Assembly (NCBI RefSeq): GCF_014656375.1 | Contig: NZ_BNCH01000008.1 | Coordinates: 61,481-125,480 of the forward strand | Reading direction: 5' to 3' | Origin: Aliiroseovarius zhejiangensis | GTDB taxonomy: Bacteria > Pseudomonadota > Alphaproteobacteria > Rhodobacterales > Rhodobacteraceae | Length of the DNA stretch: 64,000 nt | Shown: one piece after another, positions 27,761-36,568 of the stretch | How the letters are laid out: each line of letters opens with the position of its first letter | Position numbering within the stretch: the stretch's first letter is position 1 | Notes under the pieces: model-generated | What the model was told of the DNA's origin: nothing | Databases searched by the model: none | What the model saw: the letters and a program-made list of their open reading frames with translations, nothing else | Position numbers and translations under genes: made by a program

Positions 27761-28059
27761 TCGGTGTCGCCTTTCAGCAGATAATCGGCAATCCAGGCCG
27801 CTTCGGCCTCGGACAGCAGGGGGCGCCAGGGGGGCATGGCGGTGCCGGGCACGCCGTCAAGGATGACGGTTTGCAGCACGTCGGCGTCGTAATGTTCGAT
27901 GGTCTCGGCCCGGATGTCGGGGCCAAGCCCGCCCTTCAGGGTCAGCCCGTGGCACGACCCGCAATCCTGATGCACAAACCGCTGGAGCGCATCGGGGTCG
28001 ATTGGCTCGTCGGCATGGGCGGTGCCTGCCAACAACAGAAGGACCATGAGACTACGCAT
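27757..28059 (-). CDS. nirC: Periplasmic c-type cytochrome NirC
   Basis: A 100-residue monoheme cytochrome c with a signal peptide (to about residue 16) and CGSCH at 33-37. The Met ligand is probably in GTAMPPWRPLLSEAE. NirC donates electrons to cytochrome cd1 or to NirN or NirF during heme d1 maturation. Both ends overlap neighbours (nirE by 8 bases, nirF by 4), typical of this operon. Confidence 0.9.
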   Translation of the reverse strand: MRSLMVLLLLAGTAHADEPIDPDALQRFVHQDCGSCHGLTLKGGLGPDIRAETIEHYDADVLQTVILDGVPGTAMPPWRPLLSEAEAAWIADYLLKGDTE

Positions 28060-28816
28060 GGGCGGCGATCTCTTGTGCGGGGTCGAACTGGTCGGCGTTG
28101 TAGAGCGACACGACCTTTCCGATGATGAACAGGGTGGGGGGCTTCAACCCGGCGCGGCGGGCGTCCTGCGCCACGTGATCAAGGGTCGAGATCATGCGTG
28201 TTTCGTCAGGGGTAGAGGCGCGAGAGATTGCCATGACCGGCGTATTCCCCGGCAGGCCTTCGGTCATCAGACCCACGGCGATCTGGCCGATATTGGCCAC
28301 GCCCATATAGACGACAAGCGTGGTGTCGGGATTGGCCAGGCATTTCCAGTCCAGATCCAGAACGCCATCCGCCTGCCGGTGGCCGGTGACATATTGCACG
28401 CCGGTGGCCAGACCGCGATGGGTCAGCGGCACGCCGGTGACACTTGCGGCGCCCTGCGCGGCGGTGATGCCGGGGGCGTATTCGACCTCGACTCCTTGCG
28501 CGGCGGCATAGCCTGCTTCTTCCGAGCCGCGCCCGAAAATCAGCGGGTCGCCCCCTTTCAGGCGGGCGACGACGTGCCCCGCGCGGGCCTTTTCCACCAG
28601 GATTTCGTTGATCCGGTTTTGCGGCACCGTATGGCATTTCGACGCCTTGCCGACAAAGATCATCTGCGCATCGGGCGGGGCCATGGCGACGATGTCATCG
28701 GACACCAGCCGGTCATAAACCACCACGTCCGCTTCTTTCAGCATACGGATGGCTTTCAGGGTCATCAGCTCCGGATCTCCGGGGCCTGCGCCGATCAGGT
28801 AAACTTTGCCGGTCAT
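28052..28816 (-). CDS. nirE: Uroporphyrinogen-III C-methyltransferase NirE
   Basis: A 254-residue SAM-dependent methyltransferase that makes precorrin-2 from uroporphyrinogen III, the first step toward siroheme and heme d1. The motifs GAGPGDPELMTLKA, RLKGGDPLIFGRGSEE and GVPLTHRGLATGV are diagnostic. It lacks the N-terminal dehydrogenase/chelatase domain of CysG, so oxidation and iron insertion must come from another protein. It leads the nirECF... operon, 150 bases below an FNR-like box. Confidence 0.95.
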   Translation of the reverse strand: MTGKVYLIGAGPGDPELMTLKAIRMLKEADVVVYDRLVSDDIVAMAPPDAQMIFVGKASKCHTVPQNRINEILVEKARAGHVVARLKGGDPLIFGRGSEEAGYAAAQGVEVEYAPGITAAQGAASVTGVPLTHRGLATGVQYVTGHRQADGVLDLDWKCLANPDTTLVVYMGVANIGQIAVGLMTEGLPGNTPVMAISRASTPDETRMISTLDHVAQDARRAGLKPPTLFIIGKVVSLYNADQFDPAQEIAAHA

Positions 28817-28966
28817 GTCGTGTCTCGCTCGTCCTTAGGATGGCTGGAAGCCAGATACCCGAGAAGCGTGACAGCATCGAACATGCGCCAGAAGACAGAC
28901 ATCGCCAGCGGGTGAGGCTTGGGCCGGTTTGTGAGGCTAAAATGGCCCGCCCGCCGGTCCGGTTCC

Positions 28967-28980
28967 TTGATCTAGGTTAA
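28967..28980 (-). promoter_or_regulatory. FNR/Dnr-like box upstream of nirE
   Basis: On the minus strand it reads TTAAC-CTAG-ATCAA. A -41.5 placement predicts a start near 28932 with CATTTT at 28939-28944 as -10. The leader to nirE ATG 28816 is about 116 bases. The preceding cupredoxin gene ends at 29050, so nirE probably has its own promoter. Confidence 0.65.
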
Positions 28981-29049
28981 GGCGCCGCCAATTAGCCGCG
29001 CCTTTTCCGTGCATTGAAAAAATGTAATGGAAACAGATATTTGTACCGG

Positions 29050-29469
29050 CTATTCTTCGGTGACAGTGACCATTCCGATCATTTTCTGCGTTTCCCAATG
29101 TGGACCGCACAGATATTCCTGATCGCCAGCGGTCAGAAAGGTAAATTCAATGCTTTCTTCGGGGAAGGCGCGGTCGCTTTCAGGCTCGCTTGGCAGAATC
29201 ACACTGTGACTGGTGCGTTTGTCGACATTGACCCAGCGCACGGTGGTGCCCACGGGCACGGTCAGTTCGCCGGGGCAGAAATTGTATTTGTACATCTTGA
29301 CGACCGTGACCCCTTCTTCTTCCGACGAAGGGTGACCGAACAGTTCCACATAGCGGTCTTCGGCCTCGGCGCAGATGGCGGCTTTCTTGTCGTCATCGGC
29401 CAAAACTGGAAAAGCCGTGCAAAACACGGCGGTTGAGGACAGGGCGAGTGCAGCGAGTGAGCGTTTCAT
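29050..29469 (-). CDS. Periplasmic cupredoxin-domain protein
   Basis: A 139-residue exported blue-copper-like protein. A signal peptide covers about 1-24. Candidate type 1 copper ligands are His88 (RTSHSV), Cys121 and His124 (YLCGPHWE) and Met130. Two further cysteines, 33 and 65, could form a disulfide. Plastocyanin and pseudoazurin proteins carry electrons to nitrite or N2O reductases, so a donor role for NirS is possible. It lies in the same orientation between the multiheme gene and nirE. Start ATG 29469 is preceded by AAAGGA; the longer frame to 29583 runs into the upstream gene. Confidence 0.82.
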   Translation of the reverse strand: MKRSLAALALSSTAVFCTAFPVLADDDKKAAICAEAEDRYVELFGHPSSEEEGVTVVKMYKYNFCPGELTVPVGTTVRWVNVDKRTSHSVILPSEPESDRAFPEESIEFTFLTAGDQEYLCGPHWETQKMIGMVTVTEE

Positions 29470-29536
29470 CAGCGTTCCTTTCTGAACCTCGGACAAAGGG
29501 CGCTGCGGCTGGTTGAGGCAGCCGCAGCGCAGTTCT

Positions 29537-31375
29537 TTATTGCTTGACCACGTTAATCGCGGCTTCTGGATTGTCCAGTGCAAGGGTGGTGTCCAGCGTC
29601 ACGTGGTGGAAACGTGCCGCCGTGAAGTCGTCGTGGATCGCAAAGCCGACCGTGTAGGTCTGGCCCGGCTCCAGCGCGACATCGCCTTCACCCCCGGCCA
29701 GCGGCCGCGAGAAGGTGACGGTCCACATACCATCGGCGCCAAGGTTGGCTTCGGCCGCAATGTCACCGCCATTCACCGTGCGGTTTTGCAGCAGATAGCC
29801 GTTTTCGGCAGAGCCATCGGCATAGACGCGCAAGAGGTCCATGAAGGTGCCATCGGCCAGCATCTGGTCGATCTCGGCCTGGTCCTTCACTTTGTCCCAA
29901 CCACCCAGCGGCTTGTCGCCACGGCCTTTTAGCTCGATATCCGTGCGGCTTTCGGCCAGATACTTGGTGATCGTCTTGTCAGCCTGAAGCTGCGTGGCAA
30001 CGTCACCGCTGGCGGCAATCGCATCCGCACCCGGATCAAAGGGCATATAGGTGTTGTCGGCGTGGCAGGTTGCCCAGCAACCCACTTGTTCACCCATCTC
30101 GATCCCCGTGCCGGTGATCATCATGCCAACCTTGATCTGGTTGTCAGGGTCCATCTTGCCACCGTCCACGAAGGGCGCGGGTGTGTGACCGGCATCCATC
30201 CATTGCAGGCGGAAATAGACGTTCTCGTCGTCATAAGCCGCCTTCAGCGTGGCGTTGATGGTACCGCGCTTGCCGGGGATCGGGGTCGGTTCAAGCTCGT
30301 CGTTCTTGCCGCCGCCGCCAGCGACGATCTTGTCGCCAATGGCATCCAGCTCTTTCGCGTGGCAGGTCGAGCATTGATCGCCACCCTTGGTCAGCGGACG
30401 TGCGCCGCCGTGGGTTTTGCCGTTTTGCACCCATTCGAACGAGGCCTGGCCCGGATAGAACAGGGTCATATCGGTCGAGGCGACAGCGTCCCAATCGACA
30501 TTGGTTGCAACGGCCCCACCGGCACTTGCGGCAGCAGGTGTCGCACCTGCGTCCCCACCGGCAGATCCGTCCGATGCGGAGCCAGCCATTTCGGCCTCGA
30601 CCTTGGCGCGTTCGTCAGCGCGGGCGGCCTCAACAGCGGCGGTGACGCGGGCGCGGGCAGCCTCGTCTTCGGCTTTGCGCGCGGCATCCGCTTCGGCTTC
30701 CTTGGCTTCGACACGGGCTAGGCTGTCCAGATAGGCCTGCGGCACTTCGCGAATAAACTCGGGTCGCGGGGCTTCCAGGGCTTCCAGATATTCTTCGTCC
30801 GCGCGGTCACGCAGGTCCGAGTGCGCAATGCCCTTGTGGCAGTCGATGCAGGTTTGCCCGGTTTCCATCGCGTTCAAGTGCTGCTGACGGGCGCGCGGGG
30901 CCTGGAATTCGGGCATCATGGATTGGAAATCGTGACAGTTGCGGCATTCGCGGCTGTCGGAATTTTTCAACCGTTCCCATTCGTTCATTGCCAGATGCAG
31001 GCGCTTGGCTTCGAATTTCTCTTCGGTGTTGATGGTCCCGACCAGCTTGCCCCACAGCTCGCGCGAGGCTTTGATCTTGCGGATCATCTTGTGCGTCCAG
31101 TCCTTCGGCACGTGGCAGTCGGAACAGACCGCCCCCACACCCGAACGGTTCACATCGTGAATCGTGCCCTTGTATTCCTGATAAACGAAATCTTCCATTT
31201 CGTGGCAGGAAATACAGAATTCCTTGGTGTTCGTGGCTTCCATGGCGGTGTTGAAACCACCCCAGAAAATGATACCGGCGACAAAGACGCCTGCGATTCC
31301 GGCAAGCGGCATCCCCCAAAGGAAATACCGTCGCCAAATCGGCTTTTTCGGTTCGCTACCGTTGGTCTGGGACAT
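29537..31375 (-). CDS. NapC/NirT tetraheme cytochrome fused to ethylbenzene-dehydrogenase-like heme domain
   Basis: A 612-residue membrane-anchored multiheme protein. One N-terminal helix (about 17-38) is followed by four CxxCH motifs at residues 54, 84, 144 and 176, the NapC/NirT quinol-oxidising domain. A long charged alanine-rich stretch (about 215-265), probably helical, links to a C-terminal domain of the ethylbenzene dehydrogenase-related type (about 295-610) with a fifth CxxCH at 335 and a CX3CH (CWATCH) at 433. NirT-type proteins carry electrons from ubiquinol to periplasmic reductases. It lies directly after nirS, so an electron path quinol to NirS is the simplest reading. Confidence 0.85.
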   Translation of the reverse strand: MSQTNGSEPKKPIWRRYFLWGMPLAGIAGVFVAGIIFWGGFNTAMEATNTKEFCISCHEMEDFVYQEYKGTIHDVNRSGVGAVCSDCHVPKDWTHKMIRKIKASRELWGKLVGTINTEEKFEAKRLHLAMNEWERLKNSDSRECRNCHDFQSMMPEFQAPRARQQHLNAMETGQTCIDCHKGIAHSDLRDRADEEYLEALEAPRPEFIREVPQAYLDSLARVEAKEAEADAARKAEDEAARARVTAAVEAARADERAKVEAEMAGSASDGSAGGDAGATPAAASAGGAVATNVDWDAVASTDMTLFYPGQASFEWVQNGKTHGGARPLTKGGDQCSTCHAKELDAIGDKIVAGGGGKNDELEPTPIPGKRGTINATLKAAYDDENVYFRLQWMDAGHTPAPFVDGGKMDPDNQIKVGMMITGTGIEMGEQVGCWATCHADNTYMPFDPGADAIAASGDVATQLQADKTITKYLAESRTDIELKGRGDKPLGGWDKVKDQAEIDQMLADGTFMDLLRVYADGSAENGYLLQNRTVNGGDIAAEANLGADGMWTVTFSRPLAGGEGDVALEPGQTYTVGFAIHDDFTAARFHHVTLDTTLALDNPEAAINVVKQ

Positions 31376-31434
31376 GTCCAGGCTCCGTTCTGGCTTCGTG
31401 TTTGGTCCGTGCTCAGACCAGTTTGATCAGAAAA

Positions 31435-31457
31435 GGGGCGGGCGCTGTGCCCGCCCC
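31435..31457 (-). terminator. GC-rich hairpin between nirS and the NirT-like gene
   Basis: A 9-bp perfect GC stem (GGGGCGGGC/GCCCGCCCC) with a 5-base loop, followed on the minus strand by TTTT. It lies 24 bases after the nirS stop. It could be a partial terminator or an mRNA 3'-end stabiliser that favours nirS over the downstream gene. Confidence 0.65.
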
Positions 31458-31481
31458 CTTGGGTTTCGTATCAGATCACCC

Positions 31482-33158
31482 TTAGGTGACGTGGTTCGAC
31501 CGGTTATAGACGTTGAACTTGCCGGTCGGGGCGAACAATCCCTTCACACGGGCTTTCTCTTCCAGCGTTTCGGCATCGTAGATCACGATTTCGCCGTTCG
31601 GCTCAAGCGAGTCGGCCAGGTTCCAGTTCGAGACCCAGACTTCGGTGCCGTCTGCGTTGAACTCGAAGTGCACGGCGGCGTGGCCTTCTTGTTCTGTCAG
31701 CTGGATCGTTTTCACGATCTCACCCGTCTCTTTCGAGATCACCTGAACCGATTGCTGGATTTCAGGCTCGGGGTGCTTGGTCTGGTCTGCCCACACGTAC
31801 TTGGAGTTCGGGTGGGTCCGGACAAACAGGCCTGCGCCGTCAGTCTCGACTTCATAGCAAACCTTCCATGCGTCGTCCGGGCGGTTTTCAGGGTCGTTCC
31901 CCCAAACCGTCACAGTCCCGACACCCAGGTGTGTCGTGCCTGCAACCGGGCCACAGTTCGGATCGTCCCAGTTGGCGCCGGGGCCGGGGTGCGGCAGGGC
32001 GGCAACGTCGATCATGGCTTCCAGCTTGCGTTCCTTGGTGTCGACAACAACCATCTTGTTCGAGGCGTTCGCCGCGATCTGGAAGTAGCGACCGGTCGGA
32101 TCAAAGAACCCGTCATGCAGGAACTTGGCCGAGTCGATCTTGTCGATCCGCAGGTTGTCCAGGTCGGAATAGTCGACCTGCCACATCTGACCCAGCTCTT
32201 TCACGGCAACCAGCCAGCTGGTTTCGTTGGGCGTGGTATAGATGGCGGCGACGCGGGCTTCTTCCACGTAATCACCATCGGTGTTCACGCCGCGGGTCGA
32301 CACGACTTTCAAGGGTTCCATGGTCACGGCATCCGCGATCACGAAGTGCGGGGGCCAGTAGCCGCCACCGATCACGTATTTGCCGTCGCCAGACACTGCC
32401 ACGTCGCGGGCGTCATAGGCGATTTTAACCTCGGAAACCAACATCTTGTCGGGCGTCTGCCACAGGTCGATCTTGGTCATCTTGCCGTCGCGGCCCATCG
32501 TGTACCAGAAGCGGCCGGGCTGTTCGGGTTCTGTCACCTTGTGGTGTTCCGACGCTTTGATCACGTGCACGGCATAGCCGGTCGGGATGTGGGTCAGCAC
32601 CTCTTTGGTGTCGCCGTCGACGATGGCAACCTTGCCGGCGTCACGCTCGATGACGACGAAGAAGTTTTCCCAGTTGCGGCCGTGCAGCGGCTCGGTCGGG
32701 TAGTCGGCTTCTTCGACATAGACCTTGCGGGTCTCTTTCATCTGCGCAAGTGACATTTCTGGCGGCTTCGGCGGATCCATCATGATATAGGTCGCCATGT
32801 CCTTGATCTGCTCCTCGGTCATGATGTCCGAGAAGTTGTTCATACCGCCTTCGGTACCCCACATGATGATCTTTTCAAGGCGTTCCTGGCCAAGTTTCAG
32901 CGTGCCGCTTTCGGTCACGGTGCCATCTTCGGCGGTGGTTTTCACGACCGGCTCAAGGCTCTTACCGGTGGCGCCTTTGCGAAGCACGCCGTGACAACCG
33001 GCGCATTGTTCAAAATAAAGCTGCTTGGATGCTTCGAATGCTTCTTCGCTCAGTGTCGGTTCCTGAGCAAAAGCCGGCATGGCGACGCTGCTGAGCATCA
33101 TGGCGAAGCCAATCCCTAGCGAGCTGCGAATTTTCTTTTGGGTGGTTCCAAGTGACAT
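31482..33158 (-). CDS. nirS: Cytochrome cd1 nitrite reductase NirS
   Basis: A 558-residue periplasmic enzyme that reduces nitrite to NO with hemes c and d1. The signal peptide ends near residue 31 (VAMPAFA), heme c binds at CAGCH (52-56), and residues about 140-558 form the d1 propeller. The motifs HVIKASEHHKVTEPEQPGRF, GDGKYVIGGGYWPPHFVI and GQMWQVDYSDLDNLR are typical of NirS. I chose ATG 33158, with GGAGAG upstream, over the frame start at 33233, which lies in the FNR-like box. It is 106 bases upstream of the NirT-like gene. Confidence 0.97.
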   Translation of the reverse strand: MSLGTTQKKIRSSLGIGFAMMLSSVAMPAFAQEPTLSEEAFEASKQLYFEQCAGCHGVLRKGATGKSLEPVVKTTAEDGTVTESGTLKLGQERLEKIIMWGTEGGMNNFSDIMTEEQIKDMATYIMMDPPKPPEMSLAQMKETRKVYVEEADYPTEPLHGRNWENFFVVIERDAGKVAIVDGDTKEVLTHIPTGYAVHVIKASEHHKVTEPEQPGRFWYTMGRDGKMTKIDLWQTPDKMLVSEVKIAYDARDVAVSGDGKYVIGGGYWPPHFVIADAVTMEPLKVVSTRGVNTDGDYVEEARVAAIYTTPNETSWLVAVKELGQMWQVDYSDLDNLRIDKIDSAKFLHDGFFDPTGRYFQIAANASNKMVVVDTKERKLEAMIDVAALPHPGPGANWDDPNCGPVAGTTHLGVGTVTVWGNDPENRPDDAWKVCYEVETDGAGLFVRTHPNSKYVWADQTKHPEPEIQQSVQVISKETGEIVKTIQLTEQEGHAAVHFEFNADGTEVWVSNWNLADSLEPNGEIVIYDAETLEEKARVKGLFAPTGKFNVYNRSNHVT

Positions 33159-33219
33159 GATCACTCTCCGTTTGCTTGGTGAGGCAAGGGGAAGATGCGG
33201 CTTTCGGGCCGCCGGCGTC

Positions 33220-33233
33220 TTGATATATGTCAA
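33220..33233 (-). promoter_or_regulatory. FNR/Dnr-like box upstream of nirS
   Basis: TTGAT-ATAT-GTCAA is a near-symmetric site. A -41.5 placement on the minus strand predicts a start near 33185 with CATCTT (33192-33197) as -10 and a 27-base leader to ATG 33158. Confidence 0.75.
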
Positions 33234-33375
33234 CGAAGCTCACGAAAATGAGAGGAGTTGGGGTAAGCTGTTGAGAATGGTAGATAAATACTGGACTAGA
33301 GCAGATCGATTAGAATGTCGCACCCCAGGATTCGCGAACCATATGACGGCGCGTTCTGGATGTGATTGGCAAGGT

Positions 33376-33398
33376 TCTTGGAACGACAAGATCCAAGA
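33376..33398. repeat. Inverted repeat at the nir / polysaccharide border
   Basis: TCTTGGA and TCCAAGA are perfect 7-bp arms 9 bases apart, in the gap between the nirS promoter and the stop of the pyruvyl transferase gene at 33432. They may form a hairpin terminating the minus-strand pyruvyl transferase gene, although the T-run is poor. Confidence 0.35.
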
Positions 33399-33431
33399 TA
33401 ACGGCGCTTGATCCCAGATTCGCAACCAACC

Positions 33432-34598
33432 CTAATGGGAGGAGTCTATCTGACATATCAGGGTCTCAAGTGCATCTTCATAGGCTTGCAGCTTTTGGCT
33501 GCCCAGCTTGAACGCTTTTGCCATCTCTTCTGCGACTTGCTGTCTGTTCTCAAAGGCATCGAATATGTTCTCGATGATCGTCTCGCCAGGGTCGGTGGTG
33601 CAATCCACCGTATAAGGATAGCCCAAGCTGCCGAATAGACCGGCAAACTTGCGGCTGTATGCCATCGGTACAACCGGCACTCCGGACGAAAAAGCGGCGA
33701 TGCAACTGTGCATCCGTGCACCCATGAAAAAATCCAAGCCAGAGATATAGCTTTTCGCCTCGGACGGGTTCTGGAACGCGGGTGCAGCGATTGCCAGGGG
33801 ATAGGCCCGCGCAAGTTCTTCGCAGGCATGAAGATCGTCTTCGACGCTGCCTTTCTGCGCCGAGATCACATGCGGAACCAGATGCATCTCGCATTGAACG
33901 TCGTGATTCAGGAAGCGTTCAATAATGTCGTGCACCAGTTGACGATAATCGATCCGAAGGCCGAACATGTTTTTGCCGGTATAACCTCCACTCATCAAAA
34001 GACCCGAAACGTTCAATCCGACCTTGACGGGTCCACCCTCGGATTTGACCACTCGGTCATAGGGAAGGCGCAACGCTACGTCCGAGGCTTCGACAATTGA
34101 ACCGCCTACGCCAAGTTCGCGCGCACATTCAGTGGACAAGTCGTCACGTGTAGCTACGATGGCGGACTTGTGCAGCGAGCGTTTGGCCAGGAGCCTGGAC
34201 AGCGGCTTGGTAAATGGCCCGATGGTCTGCGGTGCGGTGACCAGTGGGCAACCTGTAAGATGCGCCAAGTACTTCAACATAAACAGCACCTTCAGGCGCT
34301 TGCGGCCATATATATCGGTGAAACTGTCACCTGCACCGATGTCGATCACCAGATCGGCGTCACGCATCAGCCGCGCAACTTTGTGGGGTTGGCGCAGGAC
34401 ACGGATGTTCTCAACCCTGATGTCTGGACCGGTTATGTACACCTCGCGCGGCCCAACAGCGTCAATGATAATGATGTTGACCTTGATCCCCGTGCGATTG
34501 GAAATTGAGCGTAGAATTTCAACCTCTGATGCGGTCAGAGCACCGACGCCCAGGTTATCATTTCGTGCGCCGTGAAAAGTTAAAACAACATCAATCAT
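33432..34598 (-). CDS. Polysaccharide pyruvyl transferase family protein
   Basis: A 388-residue enzyme expected to transfer pyruvate from PEP to a sugar unit of an exopolysaccharide, adding an acidic ketal. The N-terminal HGARNDNLGVGALTASEVE, GAGDSFTDIYG, APQTIGPF and the C-terminal GARMHSCIAAFSSGVPVVPM are all features of the family. ATG 34598 is preceded by CAGGCAGG. It reads toward nirS and is divergent from the flippase gene. Base composition is lower in GC than the nir genes. Confidence 0.85.
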   Translation of the reverse strand: MIDVVLTFHGARNDNLGVGALTASEVEILRSISNRTGIKVNIIIIDAVGPREVYITGPDIRVENIRVLRQPHKVARLMRDADLVIDIGAGDSFTDIYGRKRLKVLFMLKYLAHLTGCPLVTAPQTIGPFTKPLSRLLAKRSLHKSAIVATRDDLSTECARELGVGGSIVEASDVALRLPYDRVVKSEGGPVKVGLNVSGLLMSGGYTGKNMFGLRIDYRQLVHDIIERFLNHDVQCEMHLVPHVISAQKGSVEDDLHACEELARAYPLAIAAPAFQNPSEAKSYISGLDFFMGARMHSCIAAFSSGVPVVPMAYSRKFAGLFGSLGYPYTVDCTTDPGETIIENIFDAFENRQQVAEEMAKAFKLGSQKLQAYEDALETLICQIDSSH

Positions 34599-34869
34599 GA
34601 AAGCCTGCCTGAAATTATATGCTCGGTTCATATCCGACGACATGCGCCGGGAACCATCATGTGCCTATATCACGGTTTTCTGACTTAACGATATCACGAA
34701 GTTCCCTGTACTGATTGGTTTTTTGGGAAGCGAGCCCTGCATATGGCGAGAGGAGTGCCATATCATGTCGGCTATGCGCTTGACTGACCGGCAAGATGAT
34801 TGAACAAATGCTCGTGGTATGGCGCTGACAATGTCGCGCGATCCCGATTTGAGCACCAGGATTTTTTGT

Positions 34870-36282
34870 ATGTTTAAGTCCGCTATTCTGATTCTATCCG
34901 GAAATGCGTCGACCTCGATCCTATTGTTTGCGCGGAACCTTCTGGTGGCGCGTTTGGTCAGCGTCGAAGATTACGGTATTGCTGCCACCTTTGCGATCAG
35001 CATGGCAATCGTCGAGATGATGTCGACGTTGGGTTTGCAATCATTGATCGTGCAAGACCGCGAAGGTGATGACCCTGCCCTGCAAGCCGGCCTGCAAGGA
35101 TTTCATCTTCTGCGCAGTGTATTCTCGGGTGCTGTGTTGTTTGGGATATCACAGCCGTTGGCCAATCTTCTGGGCATTCCCAACGTCGCCTGGGCATACC
35201 AAGTGCTGGCAGTGGTGCCCGTGCTGCGCGGGTTCATCCATTTCGATATTTACCGGATGCATCGCAGTATGGTTTTCCTGCCTTCTGTCCTCAGCACGTC
35301 AGGGCCGGCACTTGTGGCAGTTCTGACGATCTGGCCTTTGTACAGATTGTTCGGTGACTACCGCGTGATGCTCTATTCGGTTTTGGTTCAGGGTTTCACA
35401 CTAATGATTGTGTCGCATCTGTTGGCGCGACGCAGTTATCGGCTTGCGCTGGATGGAACAGTGGTTCGGCGCGCGCTGTTGTTTGGTTGGCCCCTGTTGA
35501 TCAACAACATTCTGCTCCTGGCAATCTTTCAAGGTGAAAAGCTGATCGTAGGAAGCGAATTGGGGCTTGAGCCGCTGGCAATCTTTGCGATGGGCATGAC
35601 CCTCACGTTGACGCCTACCCTGCTGTTCTCGAAAAGCCTGCAGTCCTTTATGTTGCCGCAGCTGTCAGCTGTGAAAGATGATGAGAAGCAATTTCGCTAT
35701 CTCGCGAATGTAGCATTGGAAGCAAGTTTGTTTTTTAGCGTTATTCTTGTGCTTGGGTTTGTTTTCCTTGGCGCGCCGGTGGTCAACTTTCTTTTGGGCT
35801 CAAAATACGATGCACTGGTTCCGTTCTTGACATGGTTGGCAATTTTGCAGGCATTGCGGGGATTCAAGACCGGTTCTTCGGTCGTGGCCGTTTCGCAGGC
35901 AAAGACGGAAAATGCGATGGTGTCAAACGCGATCCGCGTGGTGATGTTGTTCCCGGCTTGGTATATGGCGACGCTGGGCTACAGCCTGATGGCCATCGTG
36001 TGGCTGGCGATTATCGGCGAATTTCTGGGCTATGTCGCGTCGCTCGTACTGCTGAAGTATCGTATCGGTCTGAGGATGCGTAAATCAGTTCTGCCTATTC
36101 TCTGTGCGTTCGCGATTCTTGTGCTTGCCGCCACAACTACCTTTCAACCCTTTGGGTCCGGGCTGATGGCAGAGCTGCTTACCGCAGGTGCGCTGATCAC
36201 CCTCCTGTTGGTCTGCTTTCTAACAATGAAGGATCTTCACCGCTATGGACGCGAGCAATTTCTTCAGAAAGTGACGGGCTAA
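34870..36282 (+). CDS. Wzx-like oligosaccharide flippase (MATE/MOP family)
   Basis: A 470-residue inner-membrane protein with about 12 predicted helices, expected to flip lipid-linked sugar repeat units to the periplasm. The opening MFKSAILILSGNASTSILLF and RNLLVARLVSVEDYGIAATF are typical of the family. I chose ATG 34870 because AGGA lies 8 bases upstream; in-frame ATGs at 34819 and 34831 have no ribosome-binding site. Gaps on both sides are long (271 bases upstream to the divergent gene and 286 downstream), so it may be a single-gene unit. Confidence 0.85.
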   Translation: MFKSAILILSGNASTSILLFARNLLVARLVSVEDYGIAATFAISMAIVEMMSTLGLQSLIVQDREGDDPALQAGLQGFHLLRSVFSGAVLFGISQPLANLLGIPNVAWAYQVLAVVPVLRGFIHFDIYRMHRSMVFLPSVLSTSGPALVAVLTIWPLYRLFGDYRVMLYSVLVQGFTLMIVSHLLARRSYRLALDGTVVRRALLFGWPLLINNILLLAIFQGEKLIVGSELGLEPLAIFAMGMTLTLTPTLLFSKSLQSFMLPQLSAVKDDEKQFRYLANVALEASLFFSVILVLGFVFLGAPVVNFLLGSKYDALVPFLTWLAILQALRGFKTGSSVVAVSQAKTENAMVSNAIRVVMLFPAWYMATLGYSLMAIVWLAIIGEFLGYVASLVLLKYRIGLRMRKSVLPILCAFAILVLAATTTFQPFGSGLMAELLTAGALITLLLVCFLTMKDLHRYGREQFLQKVTG

Positions 36283-36568
36283 ACAGAGCTGCTGAAGCGA
36301 TTCCCAGAAGGCACATGAAAATAAGATTCGTGTACCGGTTCGTCTTGGTTCTGTTTGAACGACTTCTGCCTGATTTTCGGTCGTGGGCTGTAGCTGAACC
36401 GCTGAAAGCGGCTATTCTGGTCGCTTTTTTGAGCAAAAAACCACTTATCCGCCACAATCTCGGCGCTAATCTGCCGCATCGCAACGGAATGTTTTACGGC
36501 GGGGTGCTTTTATCAATCCAGCTGCGTAGGGACACGCGGGAAACGAGAGACCAAGCAGGAGAAAACAT

